Assembly (NCBI GenBank): GCA_009781125.1
Contig: WQYS01000005.1
Span: forward strand, 1 to 24,446
DNA: 24,446 nt
From: Acidobacteriaceae bacterium
GTDB taxonomy: Bacteria > Acidobacteriota > Terriglobia > Terriglobales > Acidobacteriaceae
Direction of reading: 5' to 3'
Shown: piece after piece, positions 7,371-16,154 of the stretch
Position numbering within the stretch: position 1 is the stretch's first letter
Layout of the letters: each line of letters opens with the position of its first letter
The notes under the pieces: generated by a model
The model's database searches: none
The model's input: the letters and a program-made list of their open reading frames with translations, nothing else
What the model was told of the DNA's origin: nothing
Translations under genes and position numbers: made by a program

Positions 7371-10300
7371 TTAGAAGGAGAACTTCAGCGAAACCTCCGA
7401 CACGCGCCGGCCTGCCTTGAGCGTAGGTACGCCGAACTCACTGCCCGCCACTGGCGAATTGGCGTTGGGAAGAGCAACCGCATTCCCTGGCGTGTCGCCC
7501 GCAAGCGTTATCATGTACTCGTTTCCGCGCACCGAGTTGAAGGACTTCAGAGGATGATTGAGGAAGTTGAACGCGGAATAGCGCAACTGTATCGACCTCA
7601 CATCACCCATGTGAAACTCCTTCTGCAAACTAAGATCGGAGTTGAAGTATTTCGGGCCACGCATGTCGGGATAGAAGCTCCATCCGTTGGTAATCGGCCC
7701 CTGCGCGGTCTGAGGGTTGAAGGTAAAGCAGTTGCCGTTGATGTATTGTCCGCTCTTACGTCCTGAGCGCGGATCGCACCTGAGAGTCGGCATAAAGGTA
7801 ATGTCGGTAGTTCCCATCAGGACAGCATTCGACGCCGTGATCGGCGGCGCTCCATTGCCACCTGTGTAGGCATCCCCTGACAGATAGAGAATCGCACCAT
7901 AGTTCGGCGAGTTAGCGGCCTGCATGTTCTGGCCGCTCTGTACGCTGGTGATTCCTGATATCTCCCATCCGTTTATAAATCCGCCTGCCAGCTTCGAGCT
8001 CACTACCCTACCTACTGAGTAGGAGTAGTTGGCGTTGAAGATATGCGGACGGTTGAACGGCGTAATGCCGTAGTTTGCGCGCAGGTTGGTAGGATCGATG
8101 GAGTTGCCGCCGCCGTTCTCCGATCCTGCAATGCCGAGCGACTTACCCCAGGTGTAGTTGAACCCATAGCGCAGCCGGCCCGTCTGGCGTTGCAGAACTA
8201 TCTGTAGACCGTTGAAGTTCGAGTAGGCAACATGATGAGGCACGTTGATGTATTTATAGTTATTCACGCTTCCGTAGGGACTGGCTATCTGTTTTCCACT
8301 CGCTGGATCGTAGGGGTTCGAGCCGTACTTCCTGTAAGAATCAACTGTTACTGAATTCATGTTCGCAACGGTATACGGCGTTGGAACTACGCCGTTGACA
8401 GGAGCGTAAAGCGCGCCCCAGGGCATGGCGTTTATGTTGTCCAGCGCGGCGCCGCTGCCACTCTGGTCTCCGGTATTGAATAGATTGCTGGTGTGGTTGC
8501 CGATGTAGGCGATCTCTAACTGCGTCCGGAACGGAATCGCCTGATCGAATACCAGCGAGTAGGTTTGCGTCATTGCCTGATTGTTGTCTTTCGGGTCCAG
8601 ACCGGCGGCGTTCATGTCGTCTGAATATATCGTCCCGGCATTGGCTCCCATCTGCTGCTTGGAGATGGCTTCGAGCGACACGCCGCCTTGTCCCTGGAGC
8701 TGGCTGACGGCCCTGACTCCCTGAGAGACCTGCGCCGCTGCCGCTACGTCGTTATAGGAGTCGTGGTAGCGATACTGCCCGTAACCTCCGCGAATCACCG
8801 TCTTACTTCTGCCTGTAACATCCCACGCAAAGCCTACTCTCGGCTCAACAAAAGCCCAGCGGGACTTTACGCCCGAGACAGGCACGGAGGAATCAAGCGT
8901 GTGCCAGATGAAACCAGGCATGGGCAAAGCATCGCTGGCTTTTTGGTTGAGGGTGGATGGATCGAAGATCGCGATGCCCAGGCCGTGCCGGTCGTTCCAT
9001 GTTCCAAGATGCTCCAGGCGGACACCGACGTTCACTGTCAGCGACTTGCGGAACTTCCAGCTATCCGTAACGTAACCGTCAATGTTCCAGTAGAACAGGT
9101 CCGTGGCCGGAGTAAAGTTCTGCTGCGCCCATGCGCCGAAGATACCTTCCATCTCGTTGGCGAGATAGTTTTCGCTGCCGTAGATCTTGCTCCCATCAAG
9201 ATCGGTGATAGAGCACCAGGGTGCCCAGCCACAATTGGCAGTAACCATGTAATAAGCAGAGAGCGCGCCATTCGACGGAAGCGGCGTATTTACCTGGCGC
9301 TGGTTGTTCGTCACCTGCTCCAGATAGACGCCTGCCTTCAGTTCGTGCTTGCCCAATAGTTTGGTAAAGTCGTCACTCACATTGGGAAGCAGCTTCTTGT
9401 TGTAGAGATTGCCGTTGCTGAAGTCGGGCGGCGCGAGTATCGGCATGCCGTCGGGCATCCAATCCAGAAATTGAGGCAGCTCCGTGCTGCCGCTGGTCTG
9501 GTATGCGCCAAAGTAGGGATAGCCGGTGGCGCCTGCCTCCAGAGCCGATCTATCTTTCGGCTTGAGCTGGAAGTTCGAATAGGTGAGCGACGCGGCCAGC
9601 ATATTCGTAGTTGTGGGCGAAAGAATCATGGTAAGGTTGACGGTCGCGCTCTGCGCATTTGTCGTGCTTACCAGGCCGCCTCCAGGCGTGTTTACGCCAC
9701 CGTGGTAGGCCGACGAGGGAGAATAAAAAGGCGCCTGCGGCTGATACGACACGCCCGGCTCGGCAGAGTAGCGGACAAAGAGCTTGTACTTATCCGAAAA
9801 GGCAAAGTCAACCCTTCCTACAGCCTGCCACATATCTGCGGCAACCAGGTTTTGAGCCAGGTAGTTATAACTGCCGTTGCTCGGCATGCTCGGCGAAGGG
9901 AGACGGTCGAACAGAATCCTGGCGCCGGGGTCCAACCAGGCTGAGATATCTCCGTTGGTGACGGCGCTGCCATCCCGTGCCTGCGTCGGCACCAGTTTCA
10001 GGTTCTGATAGGTATTGTTGTTGACGTTGGGCCCCAGGTAATTGGCTATCTCCGTGGCGCTGAAGTCGCCATTTTTCATGTTATCCGTAGGCACCAGAGC
10101 ATGAATGATGGCTTGACTCGCGCTGCCATAGGCGTAGGTATTGCGCTGCGCGTAATCTTCAATTCCCGCAAAAAATGTAGCTCGCTTGCTATGAGCAAAC
10201 CGGGTGCCCGGAATGCGAATGGGACCGCCAAGATAAAATCCGGGATAGACATAGCGATCGGGCGGCTTGGTATAACCGAGAGTGCTTGCCATCCAATCGG

Positions 10301-11171
10301 TGGAGTTCAACTGCGAGGTGCGCGCGTAGGTGTACAGAGCGCCGTGAAACTGATCGGTGCCCGCCTTGGTGACCGCATTGATTACAACCGGACCGTTCGA
10401 CTGCTCTGCGGTGAAGTTGCCGGTCAGAACCTTCACTTCACTGACCATGTCGTAGTTGACGTTTTGCAGCGATCCCGCCTGAGCGCCCGGGTCTGTCAGG
10501 TTGGTGCCGTCCCACTTCAGCACCGTGCCGGAGATAGGAGTGCCGTCCGCGGAGTAGGAGCCGATGGAGCCTCCCGGAGAGACCACCCCGGGATCATAGG
10601 CGCTGTTGGCGACCCGCTGCTGCCCTGGCTGGTTCGCAATGGCGAAGCCCGGCAGTATCTTAACCAGTTCCGTCACGTCGCGGCCCTGCACGGCCAGATG
10701 TTTAATATCGTTTGCCGTAATCAGCGCCGAGGTTTCTCCGCTGGTTGTATCGATGCGCTGAGCATCGGCAGTCACAACCACCGCCGCGCTTGCGGAGCTG
10801 ACATCGAGAGCAATATCGTTCAAGGCGCGCGAGTCGCCTGGGTATACGTGATATCCCTTCAGCACGTAGCTTGCAAAGCCGGACGCACTGACCGTGATGT
10901 TATAGTCGCCGCTCGGAACAGCGGGAAAGGTAAACACGCCGGAATCGTTGGTGACGACGTAGCGCACGTCGCCGGAACCAGCATTCTTCAATTCGACTTT
11001 GGCGCGAGGAATGATCGCTCCGGTAGCGTCGTGGACGATGCCGCTGATAGTAGCCATAGGATTTTGCGCTCTCGTCCAGGTTGCGGACAAGAGAACAAGC
11101 GCCGTCAAAACGAAGACCCTTACAGCAGCCTTGACCGGTTTCGTGTGCAGTAGCGAATTCATGTTCTTCAT
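7371..11171 (-). CDS. Oar-like TonB-dependent outer-membrane receptor
   Basis: The protein has 1266 residues from ATG 11171, which is preceded by GAAGGAGACC. A TTG 12 nt upstream also opens the frame. After a signal peptide (to about 36, TWTRAQ), residues 39-125 form a carboxypeptidase-regulatory/Cna-B-like domain (ISGIVHDATGAIIPRAKV, GDYNITVSASGF). Then come a plug domain (about 140-265; QGRDVTELVKILPG, VSEVKVLTGNFTAEQ, VINAVTKAGT) and a large 22-strand-type barrel ending in EVSLKFSF with terminal Phe, as expected for BAM substrates. It probably imports oligosaccharides released by the neighbouring glycosidases, powered by TonB-ExbBD. No SusD-like lipoprotein accompanies it, which is usual for acidobacterial Oar-like receptors. 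I saw no convincing TonB box. The ligand is inferred from neighbours only. Confidence 0.93.
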   Translation of the reverse strand: MKNMNSLLHTKPVKAAVRVFVLTALVLLSATWTRAQNPMATISGIVHDATGAIIPRAKVELKNAGSGDVRYVVTNDSGVFTFPAVPSGDYNITVSASGFASYVLKGYHVYPGDSRALNDIALDVSSASAAVVVTADAQRIDTTSGETSALITANDIKHLAVQGRDVTELVKILPGFAIANQPGQQRVANSAYDPGVVSPGGSIGSYSADGTPISGTVLKWDGTNLTDPGAQAGSLQNVNYDMVSEVKVLTGNFTAEQSNGPVVINAVTKAGTDQFHGALYTYARTSQLNSTDWMASTLGYTKPPDRYVYPGFYLGGPIRIPGTRFAHSKRATFFAGIEDYAQRNTYAYGSASQAIIHALVPTDNMKNGDFSATEIANYLGPNVNNNTYQNLKLVPTQARDGSAVTNGDISAWLDPGARILFDRLPSPSMPSNGSYNYLAQNLVAADMWQAVGRVDFAFSDKYKLFVRYSAEPGVSYQPQAPFYSPSSAYHGGVNTPGGGLVSTTNAQSATVNLTMILSPTTTNMLAASLTYSNFQLKPKDRSALEAGATGYPYFGAYQTSGSTELPQFLDWMPDGMPILAPPDFSNGNLYNKKLLPNVSDDFTKLLGKHELKAGVYLEQVTNNQRQVNTPLPSNGALSAYYMVTANCGWAPWCSITDLDGSKIYGSENYLANEMEGIFGAWAQQNFTPATDLFYWNIDGYVTDSWKFRKSLTVNVGVRLEHLGTWNDRHGLGIAIFDPSTLNQKASDALPMPGFIWHTLDSSVPVSGVKSRWAFVEPRVGFAWDVTGRSKTVIRGGYGQYRYHDSYNDVAAAAQVSQGVRAVSQLQGQGGVSLEAISKQQMGANAGTIYSDDMNAAGLDPKDNNQAMTQTYSLVFDQAIPFRTQLEIAYIGNHTSNLFNTGDQSGSGAALDNINAMPWGALYAPVNGVVPTPYTVANMNSVTVDSYRKYGSNPYDPASGKQIASPYGSVNNYKYINVPHHVAYSNFNGLQIVLQRQTGRLRYGFNYTWGKSLGIAGSENGGGNSIDPTNLRANYGITPFNRPHIFNANYSYSVGRVVSSKLAGGFINGWEISGITSVQSGQNMQAANSPNYGAILYLSGDAYTGGNGAPPITASNAVLMGTTDITFMPTLRCDPRSGRKSGQYINGNCFTFNPQTAQGPITNGWSFYPDMRGPKYFNSDLSLQKEFHMGDVRSIQLRYSAFNFLNHPLKSFNSVRGNEYMITLAGDTPGNAVALPNANSPVAGSEFGVPTLKAGRRVSEVSLKFSF

Positions 11172-11209
11172 GGTCTCCTTCAAGTTTGCAGGGCTGATAC
11201 GTTGACTCG

Positions 11210-11243
11210 GGCCGGAGATGTGGACAAGTCCACATCTCCGGCC
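11210..11243 (-). other. Perfect 16-bp inverted repeat between glycosidase and receptor genes
   Basis: GGCCGGAGATGTGGAC (11210-11225) is repeated exactly inverted at 11228-11243 with a 2-nt spacer. It starts 7 nt after the TAG of the upstream GH51-like gene and lies about 40 nt before the receptor ATG. No T-run follows on the minus strand, so a classical intrinsic terminator is unlikely. RNA-level uses such as processing, a stability stem or attenuation, or a palindromic protein-binding site, are possible. Confidence 0.65.
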
Positions 11244-11250
11244 TCACCTT

Positions 11251-14200
11251 CTACTGCACGGTTACGGTTACCGGGAACTGTGACACGTTTCCGTTGTTCG
11301 TAGCTGTGACGGTGATGTTGTAGGTTCCGGCAGGCGTGGTAGTGCTACAGGAAGAAGCTCCGCCGCCGCATCCGCCGATCGCCAAGGCACCGGCAAATCC
11401 AGCGGCCACGATCAGGAGCATCGCCATATAGCGCTTCCACTGACGCAGACCCTTCCGCCGGAATCGCAGCACGCCGCCGAAGAGTCCCGGCAGCAGGATG
11501 CAAAGCACAGGCAGCAGGCTCCTGCCCATAGGCATCGGAGGCGAAGAGGTAAGCAAACGGCACGCGCCATAGGTAGAGATTGTCAGTGTCGCGCCGACCG
11601 CCGCGCCAGACGAATCAAACGTCAGCGAATAGGGGGTAAAGGAGCAGCTCATGCCCTGCGGAAGTCCCTGACAGCCGAGCATCGCCGTGCCTTGATAGCC
11701 ATCCTGCGGAGCGATGGTCAGCGGCAGGGTTCCCGTGCCGTTCGTAACCGTAACCGCCGTCTGCGTATCTGAGCTGAGAGCCAGGCTGGAGACTCCGACC
11801 GACACTGTCGCGGCATCTGATGTAGACGGCGCGAACGTGCCTGTCGGATCGTTGAACTGCGCGGTAATGATGTACGTTCCGGCAGCCAGGCTGCTGGTCT
11901 GGTAGGTCGCCTGGCCATTAACGACATATCCCGTGCCCATCACCGTGGTTCCGTTCAGGAAGGTAACGGTTCCGGCGTAATCGGGCAGAGTTGGAGTCAT
12001 GACCGCCGTGAACGTCACCACCTGATTGGGAAGTGGCCCTGCCGGAGAGAAGGTGAGACTGGTAATTGTCGCCAGGCCGGTGGACACATCCACCGGGAAC
12101 GAAACCTGGGAAGAGGAGTTGAGGCTATCGCCCGAGTAGACAAGCGTGATCGTGTGCGTGCCGGCGCTCATGCTGCTGCTGTCAATCGAGAGGGCAGCCA
12201 TGCCGTTGGCGTCGAGCGCTACGGGAGTCCCCATCGGAGAGCCTCCCGGATAGGCTCCGTCGTAGGCAGCCACGGCTCCCCCGGGAATGCCGGAGGCCCC
12301 AACCTGAGAGACCTTCACAGTCACGCCAATTGCATCTCCTGCGTTCACTGACGAAGGAGGCGTAGCCGTCAAGGCTGTCTGTGTCGCGACGGAGGAGACA
12401 GAAGTTACCTCCACCGTAGCCGATCCCGTAGAGACTGCGTTGGTGCTATCGCCCGAGTAGGCAGCCTCCAGAGTGTTCGAACCTGTGGGCAGAGTTCCGG
12501 CAGGAAACGTCACTGTCACCGCACCGCCGGAGAGCGTCGCCGTGGCGGGGCTGCCGGTCACCGGAGAACCGTTGTTCTTGAAGGTCACCGTCCCGGTAGG
12601 AACGCCGGTTCCGCCGTTCTGCTGCACGACTGTCACCGTCACCGAGATTGGCGTTGCCGCCGTCGGTGCGGCAGGCGAGACGTTGCTGATCGCCGTCGTT
12701 GTCGCCACGGCGCTGATCGTCACCGAGGCTGGCGCCGCCGCCGTCGAGTCGGAGCCTGCATAGCCTCCATCGCCGCTGTAAGCGGCCGTGAAGTCATGCG
12801 TGCCCACTGTCAGAGTGTTGACCATTGTGCTCGCAGCGCCGCTGGTGACCGTCACCGGACCGTACTGCGTGCCGGTGGTTGTGTCGGTAAAGGTTACGGT
12901 CCCGCCCGTGACGGGAGTGGCGGTTCCATCCGAAACCGTAGCCGCCAGGGTGATTTCGTCTCCGACCGTCGCGGTGGGCGGAGACGCCGTCATCGCCGTA
13001 GCCGTTACCGTAAACTCTCCGACCTCAACGGTGACAGGCAAGGCAGTGGAATCCGATGCGTTGTAGATTGTCGCGTCCTGCGTTCCGCCCGAGTAGGCAG
13101 CCGTAACGGTGTACGTGCCCGCCGCCGGAGGAGTGTACGGCGTGCTGGCCACGCCGCTGCTGGATACCGCTACCGAGTCAATCGTCGCCGTTGCCGTTCC
13201 GTCGCTGATCGAGAAGGTCACGGTCCCGGCAGAGGGCGGAGCCGTTCCAGCCGACGTGGGCACCGTCACCGTCGCCGTCAGCGTGGTCGAACTGCCCGTG
13301 CTGACCTGCGTGGGAGAGGCGTTGACGCTGGTTGACGTGTCTACGGTCGTCATCTCGGCCGTCATCAGTACCGTGACGCTCCAGGGCGGCAGCGTCGCCG
13401 TATAGCTTCCGCCCGAATAAGTATCGGTGGAGGTGGCCGGGTCTACCTCCCAGTTGGCGGCGACGCCGCTCAGCGCGATCGGAGCCGACTGATCGTACTG
13501 CGCCTTACCATAGGTGTACAGCGCCACAATACCGGCGTCTTTGCCAGTGAGCGTGACCGGAACCGTATGGGCGGCCTGGTCGCGATTGATCAGAATCACG
13601 CCGTAATCCGTGCCGTGCGTGGCCGCGTAGCTGAGCAGCCAGGGAGCGCCGCTCATATCGTTCCAGGTCTCCAGCATGGACTCGCCTTCGGTGACGAAGC
13701 CGCTCTCGGAGAGCAGTTGGAAGGCGCGCGCCGCAGGCGTTATGTCTCCCTTCTGCATCCCAATGTTTGTGTCCGTGGAGGCCGACTTCTGCCCTGTGTA
13801 AACCAGGGCCCCATTCCCGCAATGGACGTTGTTGTACCAGTTATAGGCGGCGTTGCCGCTCGTGTCGAAGTTGTCCGGCGAGCAGACGCCGGTCTCGCCC
13901 TGCGCCCACCAGGTGGCGTACTGCACGCCTGCGCGCATGTACTCCGCCAACTGCTGCGTTGCAAACAGCGGCATCACCGCGCCCAGCGTCTGCGTGGACC
14001 ACTTATCGCCGCCCGCCTGTCCGTTCCATTCCGTGACCCAGATCGAATCCGGCGTCTTGCCTGCGCTCAATAGCGCCGTCTGCACCTGCTTGAGGCCGCC
14101 CCGTACCCTGCTCGCGTTGGCGGTTACACGGTCGTTATACAGCGTATCTCCATCCGAAATCGGGTCTTTCATGGGATAGTTGTGAAAAACCACCGCATCG

Positions 14201-15819
14201 TAAGAACTGGCATTGGCCATCGCTGGCAGCGAGAAGAAGTTGTTCCAGTAGTAAGGGCCGAAGGCAACCGGTATGCCGATCTTGATGCTGGAATCAACCG
14301 CCTTCATGGCGGTATAGAACCCCGGTTCGTGCGTGGCGTAGGTCGATGGCGTCGTCGATGCCGGCGACGAGCATCCGGTATCATAGGCGCATTCGTTGTA
14401 TCCGGCGTTATCGGAGTTCAGGTCCATCATGGTGGTGTCGGAGTACTGCTCGTTGCCGATCTCCCAGTACTTGATCCCGTAACCCTTCGTGCTATTGGCG
14501 TAAGTCACCAGATTGGCGCCATTGACGGTCGGATCGCCACCGCTCGTACAGGCCGGATTCGATCCGTAGTTGACCGTGAATCCGACGTCCAGGCCAAGCG
14601 CCTGGGCGATCGGCAGATAAGTGTCGATACTGTTGTTGGTTGGTCCGTTGCTGACTCCGCCGGTGAGATTGTGTGCCGAACCGGATGGTCCGGTCGTGCC
14701 CGGCCCGGGGCTGGCGGGCTTGCAGTATTGCCCCGTTTGCCAGTCTTCCCAGTCTGCGTTGAGTCCTCCAAAGCTGTTGGCATAGCGCAGCGAAGTGACT
14801 CCGGCTTTGCCCATCCCGGCGGTTAAAGCGTTGGCCTGATCGGCGGTGGAGATGTCCTGATTGACGTCGGCATAGCCCAGCACGTCTTTGTGGATCGTTC
14901 CCAGCTTGTTCGACGCATCGATATAGACGCCCCCGGTTGGGATGGTGGGAAATGCCGGCGCGAAGTCCGCAGCAACCTGATCGGCGCTCCAGGCCTCGTT
15001 CGCGACGAGCGTCTTGGCCAGGCTCATCGGGGGCTGCCACGACCAATTGTCAAATAGCGTAGTGTTGTAGTCGTCGTTGAATAAATTGCCGCTGTAGGTG
15101 CCGGTAGCAGCCTGAACGCCGTCTACATACAGCGTATGAGTCCCGCCGTTCCACGTGTAGACCACACGATGCCATGCAGCCGGATCGAAATTGCAGGCCC
15201 GAATCGTATAACCTGCTCCGTGCGATTCGGTGAAATCCCCGCTGAAACAGGCGGTGCTCGTACCGGTATCGTAACCAACGCCGATGGTAATGCCGGCAGT
15301 AGTGTGCACCGCATCGCTAAATACAATTGCAGGCACCGCGCTGGCGTCGTCCCAGGCGGAGCCTATAATCCACGTTGCCACTGTGCCCTGTTTGTTGTTG
15401 AGCAACATGCCCATGTTGGTAACGTAGTTCACGTTGCCGTCGCCAGGATTCTGCATACCTGTCTCGCCATCACCTACCGGACCGGTAACGCCTGGTACCA
15501 GGTTGCCAGCCTCCCAGTGAGTAACACCACTGGTGGTCGCGGCGTGACCGAAATTCTGGCCTCCGGCGTAATCGTAGATATCGATAGCGCTGGTGGCGGT
15601 CTGCCCGGTACCAGCCGGGTACTCGCACAAACCCCAGAAGGCGTAGACGCCGGGTTCGTTCATGTAGAAGCGGTCGTAGAGCGACTGGCAGGCATCTGCC
15701 GCCGGTGGAGTGAAACTCGATCCCGATGGGGCCGAGGGCAGGGTCTGCCCATTCGCCCAGCCACAGGCCACAAAGACAACAAGCAAGTTCATCAATACTC
15801 GTGCAACTATCCGATGCAT
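11251..15819 (-). CDS. Large surface glycosidase: LamG-like + GH51-like catalytic domain + five Ig-like repeats + C-terminal double membrane segment
   Basis: The protein has 1522 residues from ATG 15819. This start has the Shine-Dalgarno TAGGGAG about 6 nt upstream and a signal peptide (MHRIVARVLMNLLVV...WANGQ). The frame stays open upstream to 15957, but that extension lacks protein-like features. Residues 1-820 parallel the neighbouring paralog: LamG-like region (WHRVVYTWNGG..LYVDG, 216-234), then KYWEIGNE with acid/base Glu457, HNYP (546-549), IWVTEWN with nucleophile Glu597, and PPWSVTVLM (811-819). Five Ig-like repeats follow (829-1342). A split C-terminal domain contains hydrophobic segments 1434-1451 and 1464-1481 around a basic loop (RFRRKGLRQWKR), then GGCGGG. 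It is probably the cell-anchored polysaccharide-attacking member of the pair and the first gene of the operon. Arabinofuranosidase activity is the best guess, not certain. Confidence 0.8.
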   Translation of the reverse strand: MHRIVARVLMNLLVVFVACGWANGQTLPSAPSGSSFTPPAADACQSLYDRFYMNEPGVYAFWGLCEYPAGTGQTATSAIDIYDYAGGQNFGHAATTSGVTHWEAGNLVPGVTGPVGDGETGMQNPGDGNVNYVTNMGMLLNNKQGTVATWIIGSAWDDASAVPAIVFSDAVHTTAGITIGVGYDTGTSTACFSGDFTESHGAGYTIRACNFDPAAWHRVVYTWNGGTHTLYVDGVQAATGTYSGNLFNDDYNTTLFDNWSWQPPMSLAKTLVANEAWSADQVAADFAPAFPTIPTGGVYIDASNKLGTIHKDVLGYADVNQDISTADQANALTAGMGKAGVTSLRYANSFGGLNADWEDWQTGQYCKPASPGPGTTGPSGSAHNLTGGVSNGPTNNSIDTYLPIAQALGLDVGFTVNYGSNPACTSGGDPTVNGANLVTYANSTKGYGIKYWEIGNEQYSDTTMMDLNSDNAGYNECAYDTGCSSPASTTPSTYATHEPGFYTAMKAVDSSIKIGIPVAFGPYYWNNFFSLPAMANASSYDAVVFHNYPMKDPISDGDTLYNDRVTANASRVRGGLKQVQTALLSAGKTPDSIWVTEWNGQAGGDKWSTQTLGAVMPLFATQQLAEYMRAGVQYATWWAQGETGVCSPDNFDTSGNAAYNWYNNVHCGNGALVYTGQKSASTDTNIGMQKGDITPAARAFQLLSESGFVTEGESMLETWNDMSGAPWLLSYAATHGTDYGVILINRDQAAHTVPVTLTGKDAGIVALYTYGKAQYDQSAPIALSGVAANWEVDPATSTDTYSGGSYTATLPPWSVTVLMTAEMTTVDTSTSVNASPTQVSTGSSTTLTATVTVPTSAGTAPPSAGTVTFSISDGTATATIDSVAVSSSGVASTPYTPPAAGTYTVTAAYSGGTQDATIYNASDSTALPVTVEVGEFTVTATAMTASPPTATVGDEITLAATVSDGTATPVTGGTVTFTDTTTGTQYGPVTVTSGAASTMVNTLTVGTHDFTAAYSGDGGYAGSDSTAAAPASVTISAVATTTAISNVSPAAPTAATPISVTVTVVQQNGGTGVPTGTVTFKNNGSPVTGSPATATLSGGAVTVTFPAGTLPTGSNTLEAAYSGDSTNAVSTGSATVEVTSVSSVATQTALTATPPSSVNAGDAIGVTVKVSQVGASGIPGGAVAAYDGAYPGGSPMGTPVALDANGMAALSIDSSSMSAGTHTITLVYSGDSLNSSSQVSFPVDVSTGLATITSLTFSPAGPLPNQVVTFTAVMTPTLPDYAGTVTFLNGTTVMGTGYVVNGQATYQTSSLAAGTYIITAQFNDPTGTFAPSTSDAATVSVGVSSLALSSDTQTAVTVTNGTGTLPLTIAPQDGYQGTAMLGCQGLPQGMSCSFTPYSLTFDSSGAAVGATLTISTYGACRLLTSSPPMPMGRSLLPVLCILLPGLFGGVLRFRRKGLRQWKRYMAMLLIVAAGFAGALAIGGCGGGASSCSTTTPAGTYNITVTATNNGNVSQFPVTVTVQ
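11794..13335 (-). repeat. Five Ig-like repeats within the large glycosidase
   Basis: Repeats of about 93-105 residues cover approximately 829-933, 936-1036, 1040-1138, 1144-1246 and 1250-1342. Four of the five have GTVTF; the fourth has GAVAAYDG there. AAYSGD-like or equivalent motifs recur towards the end of each. They look like bacterial Ig-like (Big_3-type) domains acting as a stalk between the catalytic domain and the membrane-proximal end. The DNA here is visibly GC-richer than the rest of the window. Confidence 0.75.
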
Positions 15820-16154
15820 ATTTCTCCCTATGGACGTGTGATATGCTCGCAACGTCGAGTTGTGGTCAGCAATGATTCCGAGAGCATCTCCATCGTTGCC
15901 AAGCAGTTTGCTCCGGTACGATAATGTAACCCAAACCAGATCAGGCATAGCTGGCATCGGCGCTCAGGCCGCCACCAGATTGCAAGGAGGTTTCAGGCTG
16001 CGTTTTTGAACTACAATTGCGGTATAGCTTTCCAGATGCGCGGTGTCTAGGTTCGCTACGGCACAATACGCAACGAAGCTATTAAACCGTTCGTTTTCAG
16101 CGATGTAATATCAGGGTATGGTACCAGGTCCATCGAAGCGACGAGAGCTGCAAA
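15820..16154. promoter_or_regulatory. Divergent intergenic region between the glycan cluster and its putative regulator
   Basis: These 335 bp separate the divergent starts at 15819 (minus) and 16155 (plus). Promoters for both directions must lie here. A TACAAT (16012-16017) and a TAATAT (16106-16111) could be plus-strand -10 boxes, but neither has a good -35 partner, and I found no clear palindromic operator. The minus-strand frame is open through part of it but does not look coding. Confidence 0.4.

Noticed and set aside
10101..11153. 350-codon open frame on the plus strand
   Set aside because: It lies fully antisense to the receptor gene, has no signal peptide or domain pattern, and is explained by codon bias of the GC-rich opposite strand.
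15136..15924. 262-codon plus-strand frame
   Set aside because: It is antisense to the start of the large glycosidase and has no protein-like features.
15820..15957. N-terminal extension of the large glycosidase
   Set aside because: The frame is open, but it would bury the signal peptide internally, and the ATG at 15819 has a strong ribosome site.
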